DNA of 22,737 nucleotides from the NCBI GenBank assembly GCA_002305805.1, contig DBQY01000012.1, positions 1 through 22,737 on the forward strand, written 5' to 3'. The stretch comes from Atopobium sp. UBA1382. GTDB lineage: Bacteria > Actinomycetota > Coriobacteriia > Coriobacteriales > Atopobiaceae. Position numbers and translations under genes: made by a program. The notes under the pieces were generated by a model, which ran no database searches, was not told where the DNA came from, and saw nothing but the letters and a program-made list of their open reading frames with translations. Every line of letters begins with the position of its first letter. Within the stretch, counting starts at the first letter, position 1. Of the stretch, positions 1-7,737 are shown piece by piece.

Positions 1-2
1 TC

Positions 3-272
3 AGCTTGGACGCGATGGGCACGTGCACCGCGGTTGCCGACGAGAGGATGAGCCCCGAGGCGGTGCTGATGCGTCGGTGTGACAGCGACGGGCTGCTCAA
101 GACCTTGACGCTGCTGTCCCCGGTCCAGCTCCGAAGGCTGCTCATGCACGCCGTCGCCTAGGTTCCCGTGAAGGAAATAGCCGCGCGTGAAAGGTGCTCC
201 GAACGGGCAATCAAGTACAGCCTTGCGAGGGCCAGGCGGCAAATGAGAGCCTTATTGACCGATGAGAGCTGA
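3..272 (+). pseudogene. sigma-70 region 4-like protein, 3' part, with in-frame stop
   Basis: One frame runs in from the left edge, meets TAG at 159-161 and continues in the same frame to TGA at 270-272. Before the stop it reads ...LLSPVQLRRLLMHAVA; after it, VPVKEIAARERCSERAIKYS and then ...RRQMRALL. The second part is a typical sigma-70 region 4/LuxR-like helix-turn-helix, and the first part looks like the helix that normally precedes it. Small proteins of this kind occur in Firmicutes and Actinobacteria and are often linked to mobile elements. The continuity across the TAG indicates a nonsense mutation that separates the DNA-binding helix from the rest. A restart at GTG 168 is possible but has no good ribosome binding site. 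The family is inferred from pattern and the 5' part lies outside the window. Confidence 0.6.
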
Positions 273-409
273 ATATCGTTCAGACTCCGTTCAATTCATA
301 CCCGACCGGCTCCGTCGCGCTGACGGCCGCCGCCGAGTCCGCCGGCCGCCACATGGCGGGGTAGTCGGCGCGTGTCGCCGCAAGAGTGTGGAGAAGCGGT
401 GAGCTCTGT

Positions 410-439
410 CACAAAAGTAAGCTAAAGCAAACTCTTGTG
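410..439. promoter_or_regulatory. inverted repeat upstream of ahpC, candidate operator
   Basis: Arms CACAAAAGT (410-418) and ACTCTTGTG (431-439) are complementary at 8 of 9 positions around a 12-nt AT-rich centre, in a GC-rich gap that otherwise holds no gene (273-511). Inside it, 417-432 reads GTAAGCTAAAGCAAAC, which matches the box at 10407-10422 at 13 of 16 positions. It lies about 75-100 bp before the ahpC start, where a promoter is expected. No convincing -35/-10 pair stands out. A second small hairpin, GCCCC/GGGGC, sits at 475-487 just before the ribosome binding site. An oxidative-stress or metal regulator is the natural guess, but no known OxyR or PerR box is recognisable. Confidence 0.45.
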
Positions 440-511
440 TCAGAAATGGTTCCGCCGGGGTATCACATGACCAAGCCCCGCCGGGGCAACCCTCAACCAA
501 AGGAGCCGAAC

Positions 512-1075
512 ATGTCCCTCATCAACAAGGAGATCTCCGACTTCACCGTCCAGGCCTATCAGAATGGCGGCTTCCACACCGTCTCCAAGGCGGACGTCCT
601 CGGGCACTGGAGCCTGTTCTTCTTCTATCCCGCCGACTTTACCTTTGTCTGCCCCACCGAGCTAGAGGAGCTGGCAGAGAACTACGACGCCTTCAAGGCC
701 GAGGGCTGCGAGGTCTACTCCGTGAGCTGCGACACCCACTTCGTGCACAAGGCGTGGCACGACGAGTCCGAGCGCGTGGGCAAGGTCACCTACCCCATGC
801 TGGCGGACCCGGCGCACGTCCTCGCGCGCGACTTCGAGGTCCTGATCGAGGACGACGGCCTCGCCGAGCGCGGCGCCTTCATCGTGGACCCCGAGGGGCG
901 CGTCCAGGTCTACGAGGTCACGGCCGGCGGCATCGGCCGCAACGCCAAGGAGCTGCTGCGCCTGGTCCAGGCCGCCAAGTTCGTGGCCGAGCACGGCGAC
1001 CAGGTCTGCCCCGCCAAGTGGCAGCCGGGCGCCGAGACGCTGAGGCCCAGCCTCGACCTGGTGGGCCAGCTGTAG
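512..1075 (+). CDS. ahpC: 2-Cys peroxiredoxin (AhpC subfamily)
   Basis: A 187-residue cytoplasmic peroxidase that reduces hydrogen peroxide, organic hydroperoxides and peroxynitrite. The peroxidatic cysteine is C47 in FTFVCPTELEE, preceded by the conserved FYPADFTF segment. The resolving cysteine is C166 in QVCPAKW, so this is a typical 2-Cys enzyme. Length matches AhpC (about 187 residues). The ATG at 512 is chosen because AAAGGAG at 499-505 lies 6 nt upstream and the protein then starts with the family-typical MSLINKEI; an upstream in-frame ATG at 386 would add a non-homologous leader. The reductase gene follows after 76 nt on the same strand, with a hairpin between, so the two probably work as the AhpC/reductase couple. 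Upstream is an inverted repeat that may be its operator. Confidence 0.95.
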   Translation: MSLINKEISDFTVQAYQNGGFHTVSKADVLGHWSLFFFYPADFTFVCPTELEELAENYDAFKAEGCEVYSVSCDTHFVHKAWHDESERVGKVTYPMLADPAHVLARDFEVLIEDDGLAERGAFIVDPEGRVQVYEVTAGGIGRNAKELLRLVQAAKFVAEHGDQVCPAKWQPGAETLRPSLDLVGQL

Positions 1076-1100
1076 GCGCGCTGTGCGCGAAGACTCGGAC

Positions 1101-1132
1101 AGGGCCGCGACCGGGCATCCGGCCGCGGCCCT
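1101..1132 (+). terminator. strong intercistronic hairpin between ahpC and the reductase
   Basis: Arms 1101-1114 and 1119-1132 pair over 14 positions with one A-C mismatch and a 4-nt loop (GCAT). It starts 25 nt after the ahpC stop. No U-tract follows, so it is more likely an attenuator, a processing site or a 3' stabiliser of ahpC mRNA than a complete intrinsic terminator. It would let the peroxiredoxin be made in excess over its reductase. Confidence 0.5.
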
Positions 1133-1151
1133 CGTACATAGGGAGGAAAGA

Positions 1152-2849
1152 ATGAGCGAGAAGAACCTGGGCGAGAAGAACGCGGCCGACCGGCCCGACC
1201 CCGCGAGCCTCTACGACGCCGTCGTCATCGGCGGCGGGCCCGCCGGCCTCACGGCGGCGCTCTACCTCGCGCGGGCGCGCTACCGCGTGCTCGTGGTCGA
1301 GCGCGAGGCGTTCGGCGGGCAGATCACCATCACGAGCGAGGTCGTGAACTACCCCGGCGTCCTCTCGGCGAGCGGCGCCGAGCTCACGGAGACCATGCGC
1401 CGCCAGGCGGAGTCCTTCGGCGCGGAGTTCCTGCTCGCCGAGGTGACGGGGCTCGACCTTGCCGGCGACGTCAAGCGCGTGAGCACCTCGCGCGGGGAGC
1501 TGGCGTGCCTCTCCGTCCTTCTCGCCACCGGGGCGAGCCCGCGGCGCCTAGGGTTTGCCGGCGAGGAGGAGTTCCGCGGGCGCGGCGTGGCCTACTGTGC
1601 CACCTGCGACGGCGAGTTCTTCACGGGCAAGCGGGTCTTCGTGGTGGGCGGCGGCTTCGCGGCGGCCGAGGAGAGCGTCTTTCTCACCAAGTACGCGAGC
1701 CGCGTGACCGTGCTCGTGCGCGGGGACGACTTCACCTGCGCGCCCGCCGCAGCCGAGCCCGCGAAGAGCCACCCCAAGATCGACGTGCTCTACAACACCG
1801 AGCTCGTGGAGGCGGGCGGCGACGAGGTCGGGCTCCGACGCCTGCGCTACCGCAACACGCGCACCGGCGAGGAGACCACCTGCGAGGCGCCGGCGGGGGA
1901 GACCTTCGGCGTCTTCGTCTTCGTGGGCTACGCGCCGGCCACGGACCTCGTGCGCGGGGTCGCCGAGCTCGACGAGCGCGGCTACGTCCTCACCGACGAG
2001 CGCCAGATGACCTCGGCGGACGGCCTCTTCGCCGCCGGCGACGTGTGCGTGAAGACGCTGCGCCAGGTGGCGACGGCCGTGGGCCAGGCCGCGCAGACCG
2101 CCACGGACATGGAGCGCTACCTCAAGGCGGCGCAGGAGCGCACAGGCCTCGTGCCCCAGGCTCCGGTCTCGCGCCCGCGCGCCCCCGAGGCCGCAAAGGA
2201 GGGGCACCCGGCCGAGAAGGACGGCGGCTCGCTCATCACGCCGGAGATGAGGGCGCAGCTCGACGCGGTCTTCTCGCGCATGGAGCGCCCGCTCGTGCTG
2301 CGGCTGCACCTCGACGGCCGGCCGGTCTCCGCCGAGCTCAAGGGCTACATGGGGGAGCTGGCGGCGCTCACGGACAGGCTCTCCGTGGAGGTGGCACCCG
2401 CAGGCGAGCTTGCGGAGGCGGAGCTGCCGTGCGTGCGGGTATGCCTCGAGGACGGGGCGTGGACGGGGCTCGCGTTCCACGGCGTGCCGGGCGGGCACGA
2501 GTTCACGAGCTTCGTGCTCGGGCTCTACAACGCCGCCGGGCCCGGGCAGCCCATCGCGGACGCGGACCGCGCCGCGGCGGAAGGAATTGCCGAGGACCTG
2601 CAGATCACACTGCTCGTCTCGCTCTCGTGCACGATGTGCCCGGACACCGTGGTGGCCGCGCAGCGCATCGCCGCGCTCAGCCCGCGCGTGACGGCGGAGG
2701 CCTACGACGTGGCGCACTTCGGCGAGCTGCGCGACCGCTACCGTGCCATGAGCGTGCCGTGCGTGGTCATCCGCCACGCGGACGGCCGCGAGCGCGTGAC
2801 CTTTGGCAAGAAGGGCGTGGCCCAGCTGCTCGAGGAGATCGGGCGGTAG
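1152..2849 (+). CDS. thioredoxin reductase-like flavoprotein with C-terminal AhpF-type dithiol domain
   Basis: A 565-residue protein starting at ATG 1152 behind GGGAGG. Residues about 20-325 are a complete low-Mr thioredoxin reductase: FAD-binding GGGPAG at 27-32, redox-active C149-A-T-C152, NAD(P)H-binding GGGFAAAEE at 166-174 and GLFAAGD at 291-297. A charged, Pro/Ala-rich linker (about 330-360) leads to two thioredoxin-fold-like halves (about 362-470 and 480-565). The second carries C493-T-M-C496-P and the cis-Pro segment SVPC. This double fold with one CxxC is the module that AhpF carries at its N-terminus, where it passes electrons to AhpC; here it is at the C-terminus. Directly following ahpC, it is the likely dedicated AhpC reductase. 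The role is inferred from family and context. Calling it simply trxB would miss the extra domain. Confidence 0.9.
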   Translation: MSEKNLGEKNAADRPDPASLYDAVVIGGGPAGLTAALYLARARYRVLVVEREAFGGQITITSEVVNYPGVLSASGAELTETMRRQAESFGAEFLLAEVTGLDLAGDVKRVSTSRGELACLSVLLATGASPRRLGFAGEEEFRGRGVAYCATCDGEFFTGKRVFVVGGGFAAAEESVFLTKYASRVTVLVRGDDFTCAPAAAEPAKSHPKIDVLYNTELVEAGGDEVGLRRLRYRNTRTGEETTCEAPAGETFGVFVFVGYAPATDLVRGVAELDERGYVLTDERQMTSADGLFAAGDVCVKTLRQVATAVGQAAQTATDMERYLKAAQERTGLVPQAPVSRPRAPEAAKEGHPAEKDGGSLITPEMRAQLDAVFSRMERPLVLRLHLDGRPVSAELKGYMGELAALTDRLSVEVAPAGELAEAELPCVRVCLEDGAWTGLAFHGVPGGHEFTSFVLGLYNAAGPGQPIADADRAAAEGIAEDLQITLLVSLSCTMCPDTVVAAQRIAALSPRVTAEAYDVAHFGELRDRYRAMSVPCVVIRHADGRERVTFGKKGVAQLLEEIGR

Positions 2850-3140
2850 GGGAGGCATCCGGCCGGGCGTGGTCTAGTAGTCCATGTACCGCGCGAGGTA
2901 CTCTCGCATTTCGAGGCGAATCGCGCCTTTTACCGGCTCCTGCCCGACCGCGGTCTGGTCTATCTCATCAAGGACGTGGTGCTCGGGCTCTGCGGCCCCG
3001 AGCCCGGCTGCCCCAAGGCGGAGGCGTACGCGCGCGCGGGCCGTGACGCTGACAGTTTGGTTGCGGCATGCTCACGCCGCTGCCACAGGAGGACGGTGTA
3101 TTCAGCAATACAAGCATTTCTTTCTGTTAAACTCTTCTAA
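2850..3140 (+). pseudogene. possible remnant of an unidentified gene between the reductase and hipB
   Basis: The 319 bp between the reductase stop and hipB hold no intact gene. The frame starting after the reductase stop stays open to TAA at 3138-3140 and reads protein-like in the middle (REVLSHFEANRAFYRLL, then GLVYLIKDVVLGLCGPEPGC), with no start codon that has a ribosome binding site. It looks like the C-terminal piece of a decayed gene. I do not recognise the family. The last 60 bp (from about 3100) turn abruptly AT-rich and belong to the hipB control region. Confidence 0.3.
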
Positions 3141-3160
3141 AGTAGTAGATCTTTCTGTTA
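3120..3160 (+). promoter_or_regulatory. direct repeats before hipB, candidate autoregulation operator
   Basis: The decamer CTTTCTGTTA occurs at 3120-3129 and again at 3151-3160, start-to-start distance 31 bp (about three helical turns), in a short AT-rich island. The second copy runs directly into the hipB ribosome binding site (AGGAG at 3160-3164), so a protein bound there would block translation initiation or promoter clearance. HipB-type antitoxins are known to repress their own operon from multiple sites; assigning these repeats as those sites is inference. Confidence 0.45.
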
Positions 3161-3168
3161 GGAGTCTC

Positions 3169-3468
3169 ATGGCAGGAAGAACCCCCATACCGGTGGCACG
3201 CGCCATGCGCACCGTTGCGGCCAATCTCGACCTGGCGCGCCGCCAGCAGCGCATCACGCTCGACCTCTTGGCGGAGCGCGCGAACCTCTCGGTTCCCACG
3301 GTTCGCCGTCTCCTGAATGAGGGCGCCGGATCGTTCGAGAACTTCCTGCGCGTCGCACGCATTCTGGGAGTGCTCCAGAGCGTCGAGGACGCGACCGACC
3401 CGCTGAACACGCCCATAGGCCGCGCCCGTGCCGAGCAGGACGTCCCCAAGCGCGTGAGGAGGGGCTGA
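3169..3468 (+). CDS. hipB: HipB-like antitoxin, XRE-type helix-turn-helix
   Basis: A 99-residue DNA-binding protein. Residues about 8-68 form an XRE/Cro-type helix-turn-helix: MRTVAANLDLARRQQRITL, then DLLAERANLSVPTVRRLLNE as helix, turn and recognition helix. The C-terminal tail is short and basic (PKRVRRG). The ATG at 3169 follows AGGAG with 4 nt spacing; the frame is open upstream, but no earlier start has a ribosome binding site. It ends one base before hipA, the usual order for this toxin-antitoxin class, in which HipB binds and neutralises HipA and the complex represses the operon. Direct repeats just upstream are candidate binding sites. Confidence 0.85.
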   Translation: MAGRTPIPVARAMRTVAANLDLARRQQRITLDLLAERANLSVPTVRRLLNEGAGSFENFLRVARILGVLQSVEDATDPLNTPIGRARAEQDVPKRVRRG

Positions 3469-3469
3469 C

Positions 3470-4705
3470 ATGCAGTTTGACGTCACCGTTCAGATCGAGG
3501 GAGAGGACGTCCCCGCGGGCAGGTTGTATCAGAGCGTCCGTCACGGCGACGAGACCGCCACCTTTTCGTATGCCGCCTCGTATCTGGACGACGCCCGCGC
3601 CTTCTCACTGGCTCCGGACATGCCTCTTGGGCCGGGGGCCTTTCATTCCACGGGGCTTCGGGAGTTTCGAGCGCTTGAGGATTGCATGCCCGACCGCTGG
3701 GGGCGCAACTTGATGCTGCGTGCGGAGCGCACTCGGGCGCGGGTGGAAAAGCGGGTTCCCAGAACGCTCTTCGAGGCCGACATGCTCGCGGGCGTCAATG
3801 ACGAGGCGAGGCAGGGCGCCCTTCGAATCTGGGATGCGGAAGGCAGGCCGCTCTCGGCATTCGGGGACGGCGTGCCGCGAGAAACGAGCATTCCCGCGCT
3901 CCTGCGTTCCGCAGACCTGGTTGCGTCGGACATGGAGGCCGACGTGCGCGACCTGCTCGCCGCCGGGTCGAGCTTGGGCGGCGCCCGTCCGAAGGCGTCG
4001 GTCAGAGACGAGAAGGGATTTCTCTGCGTTGCGAAGTTTCCCAAGGTGGACGAGTCGGCAGTCGACGACGTGTGCGCATGGGAGCACGTTGCCCTGCGCC
4101 TCATGGAGAGGTCGGGGATTCCCGTGCCTGTCTCGCGTCTGCTGCGCGTGGGCGGGCGCTCGATTCTGCTGACGCGGCGTTTTGACCGGCGGGGGAGCGA
4201 GCGCATCCCCTATATCAGCGGTCTGACCGCGGTTCAGGGTACGGATGGCGATAGGTATTCCTATCTCGAGCTCGTCGACTTCATAGAAGAGGAGGGATCG
4301 CAGCCGCGCGCGGATCTCAAAGACCTCTGGACGCGGGCGCTCTTCTCGTGCGCCGTCGGCAACACCGACAACCACCTGAGGAACTACGGATTTCTTCGGG
4401 AGTCATCTGGATGGAGGCTTTCTCCCGCGTTTGACGTGAACCCCACGCCAGGGGCGGAGCCCAAGTATCTGGCCACCGGGCTCGAGTTTGGCATGCGCGA
4501 CGCGGAGCCGGAGCTCGCGTTCGAGGTACGCGACCTCTTCCGTCTGAGCCATGCGGAAGCGTGTGACGTCGCCTCTCGCATGGCGCTCGCCCTTTCGGGA
4601 TGGCGCAGGCTGGCACGTGCGGACGGCATAGCCGAGGCGTCAATCGACTACATGGCGGACTGCTTCGAGACGGGTGTTCGTAAGCTGAGGAAGCTGTCAC
4701 GGTGA
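3470..4705 (+). CDS. hipA: HipA-type serine/threonine protein kinase toxin
   Basis: A 411-residue HipA-family kinase, slightly shorter than E. coli HipA (440). Residues about 1-110 are the HipA N-terminal subdomain. The Gly-rich loop SSLGGARPKASV is at 168-178; its serines fall where E. coli HipA is autophosphorylated. K189 in VAKFPK is the likely ATP-binding lysine. LLTRRFDR is at 233-240, the catalytic loop GNTDNHLRNYGF is at 297-308 and the metal-binding segment LSPAFDVNPTP is at 317-327. All the expected kinase motifs are present, so it appears intact. Known HipA kinases phosphorylate translation components such as glutamyl-tRNA synthetase and cause growth arrest; the target here is unknown. 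It begins 1 nt after hipB, so the two are translationally coupled, and it converges on the hydrolase gene. Confidence 0.92.
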   Translation: MQFDVTVQIEGEDVPAGRLYQSVRHGDETATFSYAASYLDDARAFSLAPDMPLGPGAFHSTGLREFRALEDCMPDRWGRNLMLRAERTRARVEKRVPRTLFEADMLAGVNDEARQGALRIWDAEGRPLSAFGDGVPRETSIPALLRSADLVASDMEADVRDLLAAGSSLGGARPKASVRDEKGFLCVAKFPKVDESAVDDVCAWEHVALRLMERSGIPVPVSRLLRVGGRSILLTRRFDRRGSERIPYISGLTAVQGTDGDRYSYLELVDFIEEEGSQPRADLKDLWTRALFSCAVGNTDNHLRNYGFLRESSGWRLSPAFDVNPTPGAEPKYLATGLEFGMRDAEPELAFEVRDLFRLSHAEACDVASRMALALSGWRRLARADGIAEASIDYMADCFETGVRKLRKLSR

Positions 4706-4723
4706 GCGAACGCTTCCCGCTAG

Positions 4724-5605
4724 CTACCACCGGGCGAGAAACGCGAGGGTCTTCGCGAAGGCGTCCTCGCGGCTCTGCCGGCACGCCTCGGGGCGGGAGC
4801 GCTCGACGCGGAACAGCCTGAGCGAGGGCGTGTCCATGGGCACGAGGATGTGGCTCGCATGCTCGTAGGAGAGCCGCGTGACCTCGAAGGGGTGGCCGTG
4901 CTCGGCGAGACGCCGCTCGACGATCCGGCACGCCTCGTCGCTCGGCCACATGGCGTCATGCGAGGGGCTGGCGAGAAGGACGGGCCCGTTGATGCGCTCC
5001 ACGGCGATCCAGGCCTCGTCGGGCGCGCGCTCGACGATTCGCTCGTAGACGAAGCGCATGTCGAGCTGGCGCTCGGTGACGATGCGGCGGGCGATGCCGA
5101 GGTAGGGGAGCCTCCCGCCGCCGGGCGCGCAGGGCACGGGCTCGCCGCGCCAGGTCCAGCTCGAGCGGTCGCTCACGCCCTTGCCGGTGAGGCTCCCGTT
5201 GCCGGTGATGCCCGGCATGGCGCAGGCGAGCGGGGAGACGGCGACGACGCAGGTGATCTGGGGCATGAGCGAGGCGGCGAGAAGCGCCAGCTCGCCGCCC
5301 TTGGAGATGCCGTAGACGCCCACACGGCCAAAGCCGCGCTGCCGGAGATAGGCGACGGCACGCTCGATTGGCTCGATCGACACCTCGATGAGCTCATCGG
5401 GGAGTCCCGGCACGTTCCAGTAGCACATGCCGAGTGCGGCGATGCCCTCCCGTGCGAAACGCGCACCGAGGTTGCGTGGGATGTTCTCGTTGCCCTCGCT
5501 GCCGCCGAGCACGATGAGCGCCTTGCCGGAGTACGCTACGACGTGCCGCTCCGGCAAGTGGAGGAATCCGAAAAAGCCGTCTTGCTCGACGGTGAACCGC
5601 TCCAT
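4724..5605 (-). CDS. alpha/beta hydrolase, acyl-CoA thioesterase/BAAT C-terminal-like
   Basis: A 293-residue alpha/beta hydrolase. The nucleophile elbow is G-I-S101-K-G-G, the acid is probably D217 in SPSHDAMWP and the histidine H249 or H252 in YEHASHILVP. The GISKGGE elbow and the SHDAMWPS segment are typical of the bile-acid-CoA:amino-acid N-acyltransferase/acyl-CoA thioester hydrolase C-terminal family. No signal peptide is visible, so it should be cytoplasmic. The ATG at 5605 is preferred, with GGAAGTGGGG just upstream; TTG at 5618-5620 is an alternative adding five residues. It is the last gene of a minus-strand run after DUF6110 and the P-type ATPase (48-nt gap). The substrate is unknown: thioesters, esters or amides are all possible. 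Confidence 0.8.
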   Translation of the reverse strand: MERFTVEQDGFFGFLHLPERHVVAYSGKALIVLGGSEGNENIPRNLGARFAREGIAALGMCYWNVPGLPDELIEVSIEPIERAVAYLRQRGFGRVGVYGISKGGELALLAASLMPQITCVVAVSPLACAMPGITGNGSLTGKGVSDRSSWTWRGEPVPCAPGGGRLPYLGIARRIVTERQLDMRFVYERIVERAPDEAWIAVERINGPVLLASPSHDAMWPSDEACRIVERRLAEHGHPFEVTRLSYEHASHILVPMDTPSLRLFRVERSRPEACRQSREDAFAKTLAFLARW

Positions 5606-5653
5606 GTCCCCACTTCCCAACGACAGGCCCCACAGCGGACCAATTGATGCTTC

Positions 5654-7729
5654 CTAGAGACGTCGAGCGCTTTCTGCGGCCAGCGCGATGGTGGTGCCGT
5701 TGTGCAGGAGCGCCGAGGTCTGGGGTCGGATGATGCCGACGATTCCCGCAGCGAGAAGCGCCGAGTTGATGCCCATAACCGCGGTGAACGAGCGGTCGAG
5801 GCGCCCCATGAGGGAGCGGCTGAGCGCGTGCAGGCGCACGATGGCGTCGAGCCCGCCCGCGGCGAGCGTGACGTCGGCGACCTCCTGCGCGATGGCGGTG
5901 CCCGTGCCCATGGCGATGCCCACATCGGCGGCAGAGAGCGCCGGCGCGTCGTTAACGCCGTCACCCACCATGACGACGCGTTGTCCGCGAGCCACGAGCG
6001 CCTCCACGTAGGCATGCTTGTCCTCGGGGAGCAGGTCAGCCCGGTACTCGGTGATGCCCGCCTCGGCGGCGATGCGTGCGGCGGTGCGCTCGTTATCGCC
6101 GGTGAGCATGATGATGTGGCCGATGCCCTGTGAGCGAAGTGCCGCAATTGCCTCGGGCACTCCTGCCTTTAAGGGATCTTCGATGCCGAGCACGCCCACC
6201 AGCTTTCCGTCTTGGGCAAGGTAGAGCGGTGAGAGGCCTTCGAGGTCGCCGTCGATGCGCGCCTCTGCCTCGGGGGCGACTTCGACGTGCTCGTCCTCCA
6301 TCACGAAGTGGCGACTACCGATGACGATGCGCTTGCCATCGAGCGCTGATGCGATGCCGTGCGCCACGATATAGGCGACCTCGGCATGGCGTTCGCGATG
6401 CTCGAGGCCGCGCGCGGCGGCGGCCGCCACCACGGCGCGCGCCACGGGATGCGGGAAATGCTCCTCCAGGCAGGCCGAGGTGCGCAGCACCTCGTCCTCG
6501 GTCCAATCGGGCACGAGGGCGAGCACGCGCGCGACCCGGGGTGTCGCTTCGGTGAGCGTTCCCGTCTTATCGAACACGATGGTGTCGGCGGCGGCGATGG
6601 CCTCGAAATGCTTGGCACCCTTGACGGCCATGCCCTCGTGCGCGCTCTGGCTCATGGCGGCGAGCACGCTGATGGACGACGTGAGCCTGAGGGCGCAGGA
6701 GTAGTCGACCATGAGGGCGGCCGATGTCTTGGCAAGGCTTTTCGTGGTCGCCGCCACAAGCCCCGCAAGCAGGAAGTTCCACGGCACGAAGCGGTCCGCG
6801 AGGTGCTCGCGGCGCGTCTGGATCTCGCTTTTGAGCTGCTCGGAGGCTTCAACGAGATTCACGATGGAGCGGAGCTTGGTCGATGCGGGCTCGGCGCCCA
6901 CGCGGATGACGATCTCGCCCTCTTCAACCGCGGTGCCGGCGAAGACGTCGTCGCCGGCCATGCGCTCGACGGCAAGCGGCTCGCCGGTGAGTGCCGCCTG
7001 GTTGACCATGGCCGCACCGCGTACCACCACGCCGTCGACGCACACGGGCATGCCGGCGCGCGCCACGACGAGGTCGCCCGCGCGGAGACTCTGGGCGGGC
7101 ACGGTGACCTCCTCGCCGTCCTCGAGGCGCCGGGCGTTTTGGGGAATGGCCATGAGGGAGCGAATGAGTTCGTGCTCTGAGCGTTCACGAGTGGCGTCCT
7201 CGAGGACCTCTCCCAGGTCGAGGAGGAACATGGTGCTCGCCGCGGTTTTGGGGTCGCGCTTGACAAACGACAGACCGATGGCCGTGGCGTCGAGTACCGG
7301 CACATCGAGGCGGTGCCGCATGAGCGAGGTGAGGCCGGCGCGCAGAAACCCGAGGTAGTGAAGGCCGGCCCATACCGCCCTCAGTGCGGGCGGGAGGAGC
7401 CAGCGGCGGATGAGATGGTTGCCCACTAGGCGGATGATGCTGCGCGCGGCGGACGGGACCGCGGGCGCGAGCGCCGTGGGCGCCTGGGCGCGCGCCGCAT
7501 CGAGCTGGACGCGGCTGAGCTCGTTCAGCCGATCGAGCAGGGCGGTTCTTGCAAGGGCGTCGCGGTACCAGATGGCGACCGAGCGAATGCGCGGGTAGGA
7601 GCGCACGCGCTCGACGCCTGTCCACGAAGAGAGCGAGGTCTCGAGGGCGAGGGCGTCGGACGCGTCAAGGTGATCGGCAAACGCAAGGCGCAGCCGCCCC
7701 GGCACCTCGTGTTCGATGACGTATCGCAC
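5654..7729 (-). CDS. heavy-metal P-type ATPase (P1B-like), atypical metal-site motif
   Basis: A 691-residue membrane pump. Visible motifs: actuator TGEP at 248-251, phosphorylation site D387-KTGT, an HP pair at 427-428 in the nucleotide domain (P1B type), MLTGDNERTA at 541-550 and hinge GDGVND at 589-594. Residues 1-75 resemble a degenerate HMA-like domain (VPGRLRLAF) with no CxxC. In the membrane helix before the phosphorylation site, the usual CPC/SPC is replaced by Y343-S-C in VDYSCALRL, without proline. That argues against a classical Cu(I) or Zn/Cd pump; such variants are usually annotated only as heavy-metal translocating, and Mn or Fe are candidates. The start is GTG, 8 nt after the DUF6110 stop. 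Membrane location is certain, direction (export) likely, and the ion unknown. Confidence 0.9.
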   Translation of the reverse strand: MRYVIEHEVPGRLRLAFADHLDASDALALETSLSSWTGVERVRSYPRIRSVAIWYRDALARTALLDRLNELSRVQLDAARAQAPTALAPAVPSAARSIIRLVGNHLIRRWLLPPALRAVWAGLHYLGFLRAGLTSLMRHRLDVPVLDATAIGLSFVKRDPKTAASTMFLLDLGEVLEDATRERSEHELIRSLMAIPQNARRLEDGEEVTVPAQSLRAGDLVVARAGMPVCVDGVVVRGAAMVNQAALTGEPLAVERMAGDDVFAGTAVEEGEIVIRVGAEPASTKLRSIVNLVEASEQLKSEIQTRREHLADRFVPWNFLLAGLVAATTKSLAKTSAALMVDYSCALRLTSSISVLAAMSQSAHEGMAVKGAKHFEAIAAADTIVFDKTGTLTEATPRVARVLALVPDWTEDEVLRTSACLEEHFPHPVARAVVAAAAARGLEHRERHAEVAYIVAHGIASALDGKRIVIGSRHFVMEDEHVEVAPEAEARIDGDLEGLSPLYLAQDGKLVGVLGIEDPLKAGVPEAIAALRSQGIGHIIMLTGDNERTAARIAAEAGITEYRADLLPEDKHAYVEALVARGQRVVMVGDGVNDAPALSAADVGIAMGTGTAIAQEVADVTLAAGGLDAIVRLHALSRSLMGRLDRSFTAVMGINSALLAAGIVGIIRPQTSALLHNGTTIALAAESARRL

Positions 7730-7737
7730 GGGCGCGC

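Noticed and set aside
1505..3046. Long open frames on both strands within the reductase gene
   Set aside because: Arg/Gly/Pro/Ala-rich translations without motifs, overlapping a gene with all catalytic motifs intact.
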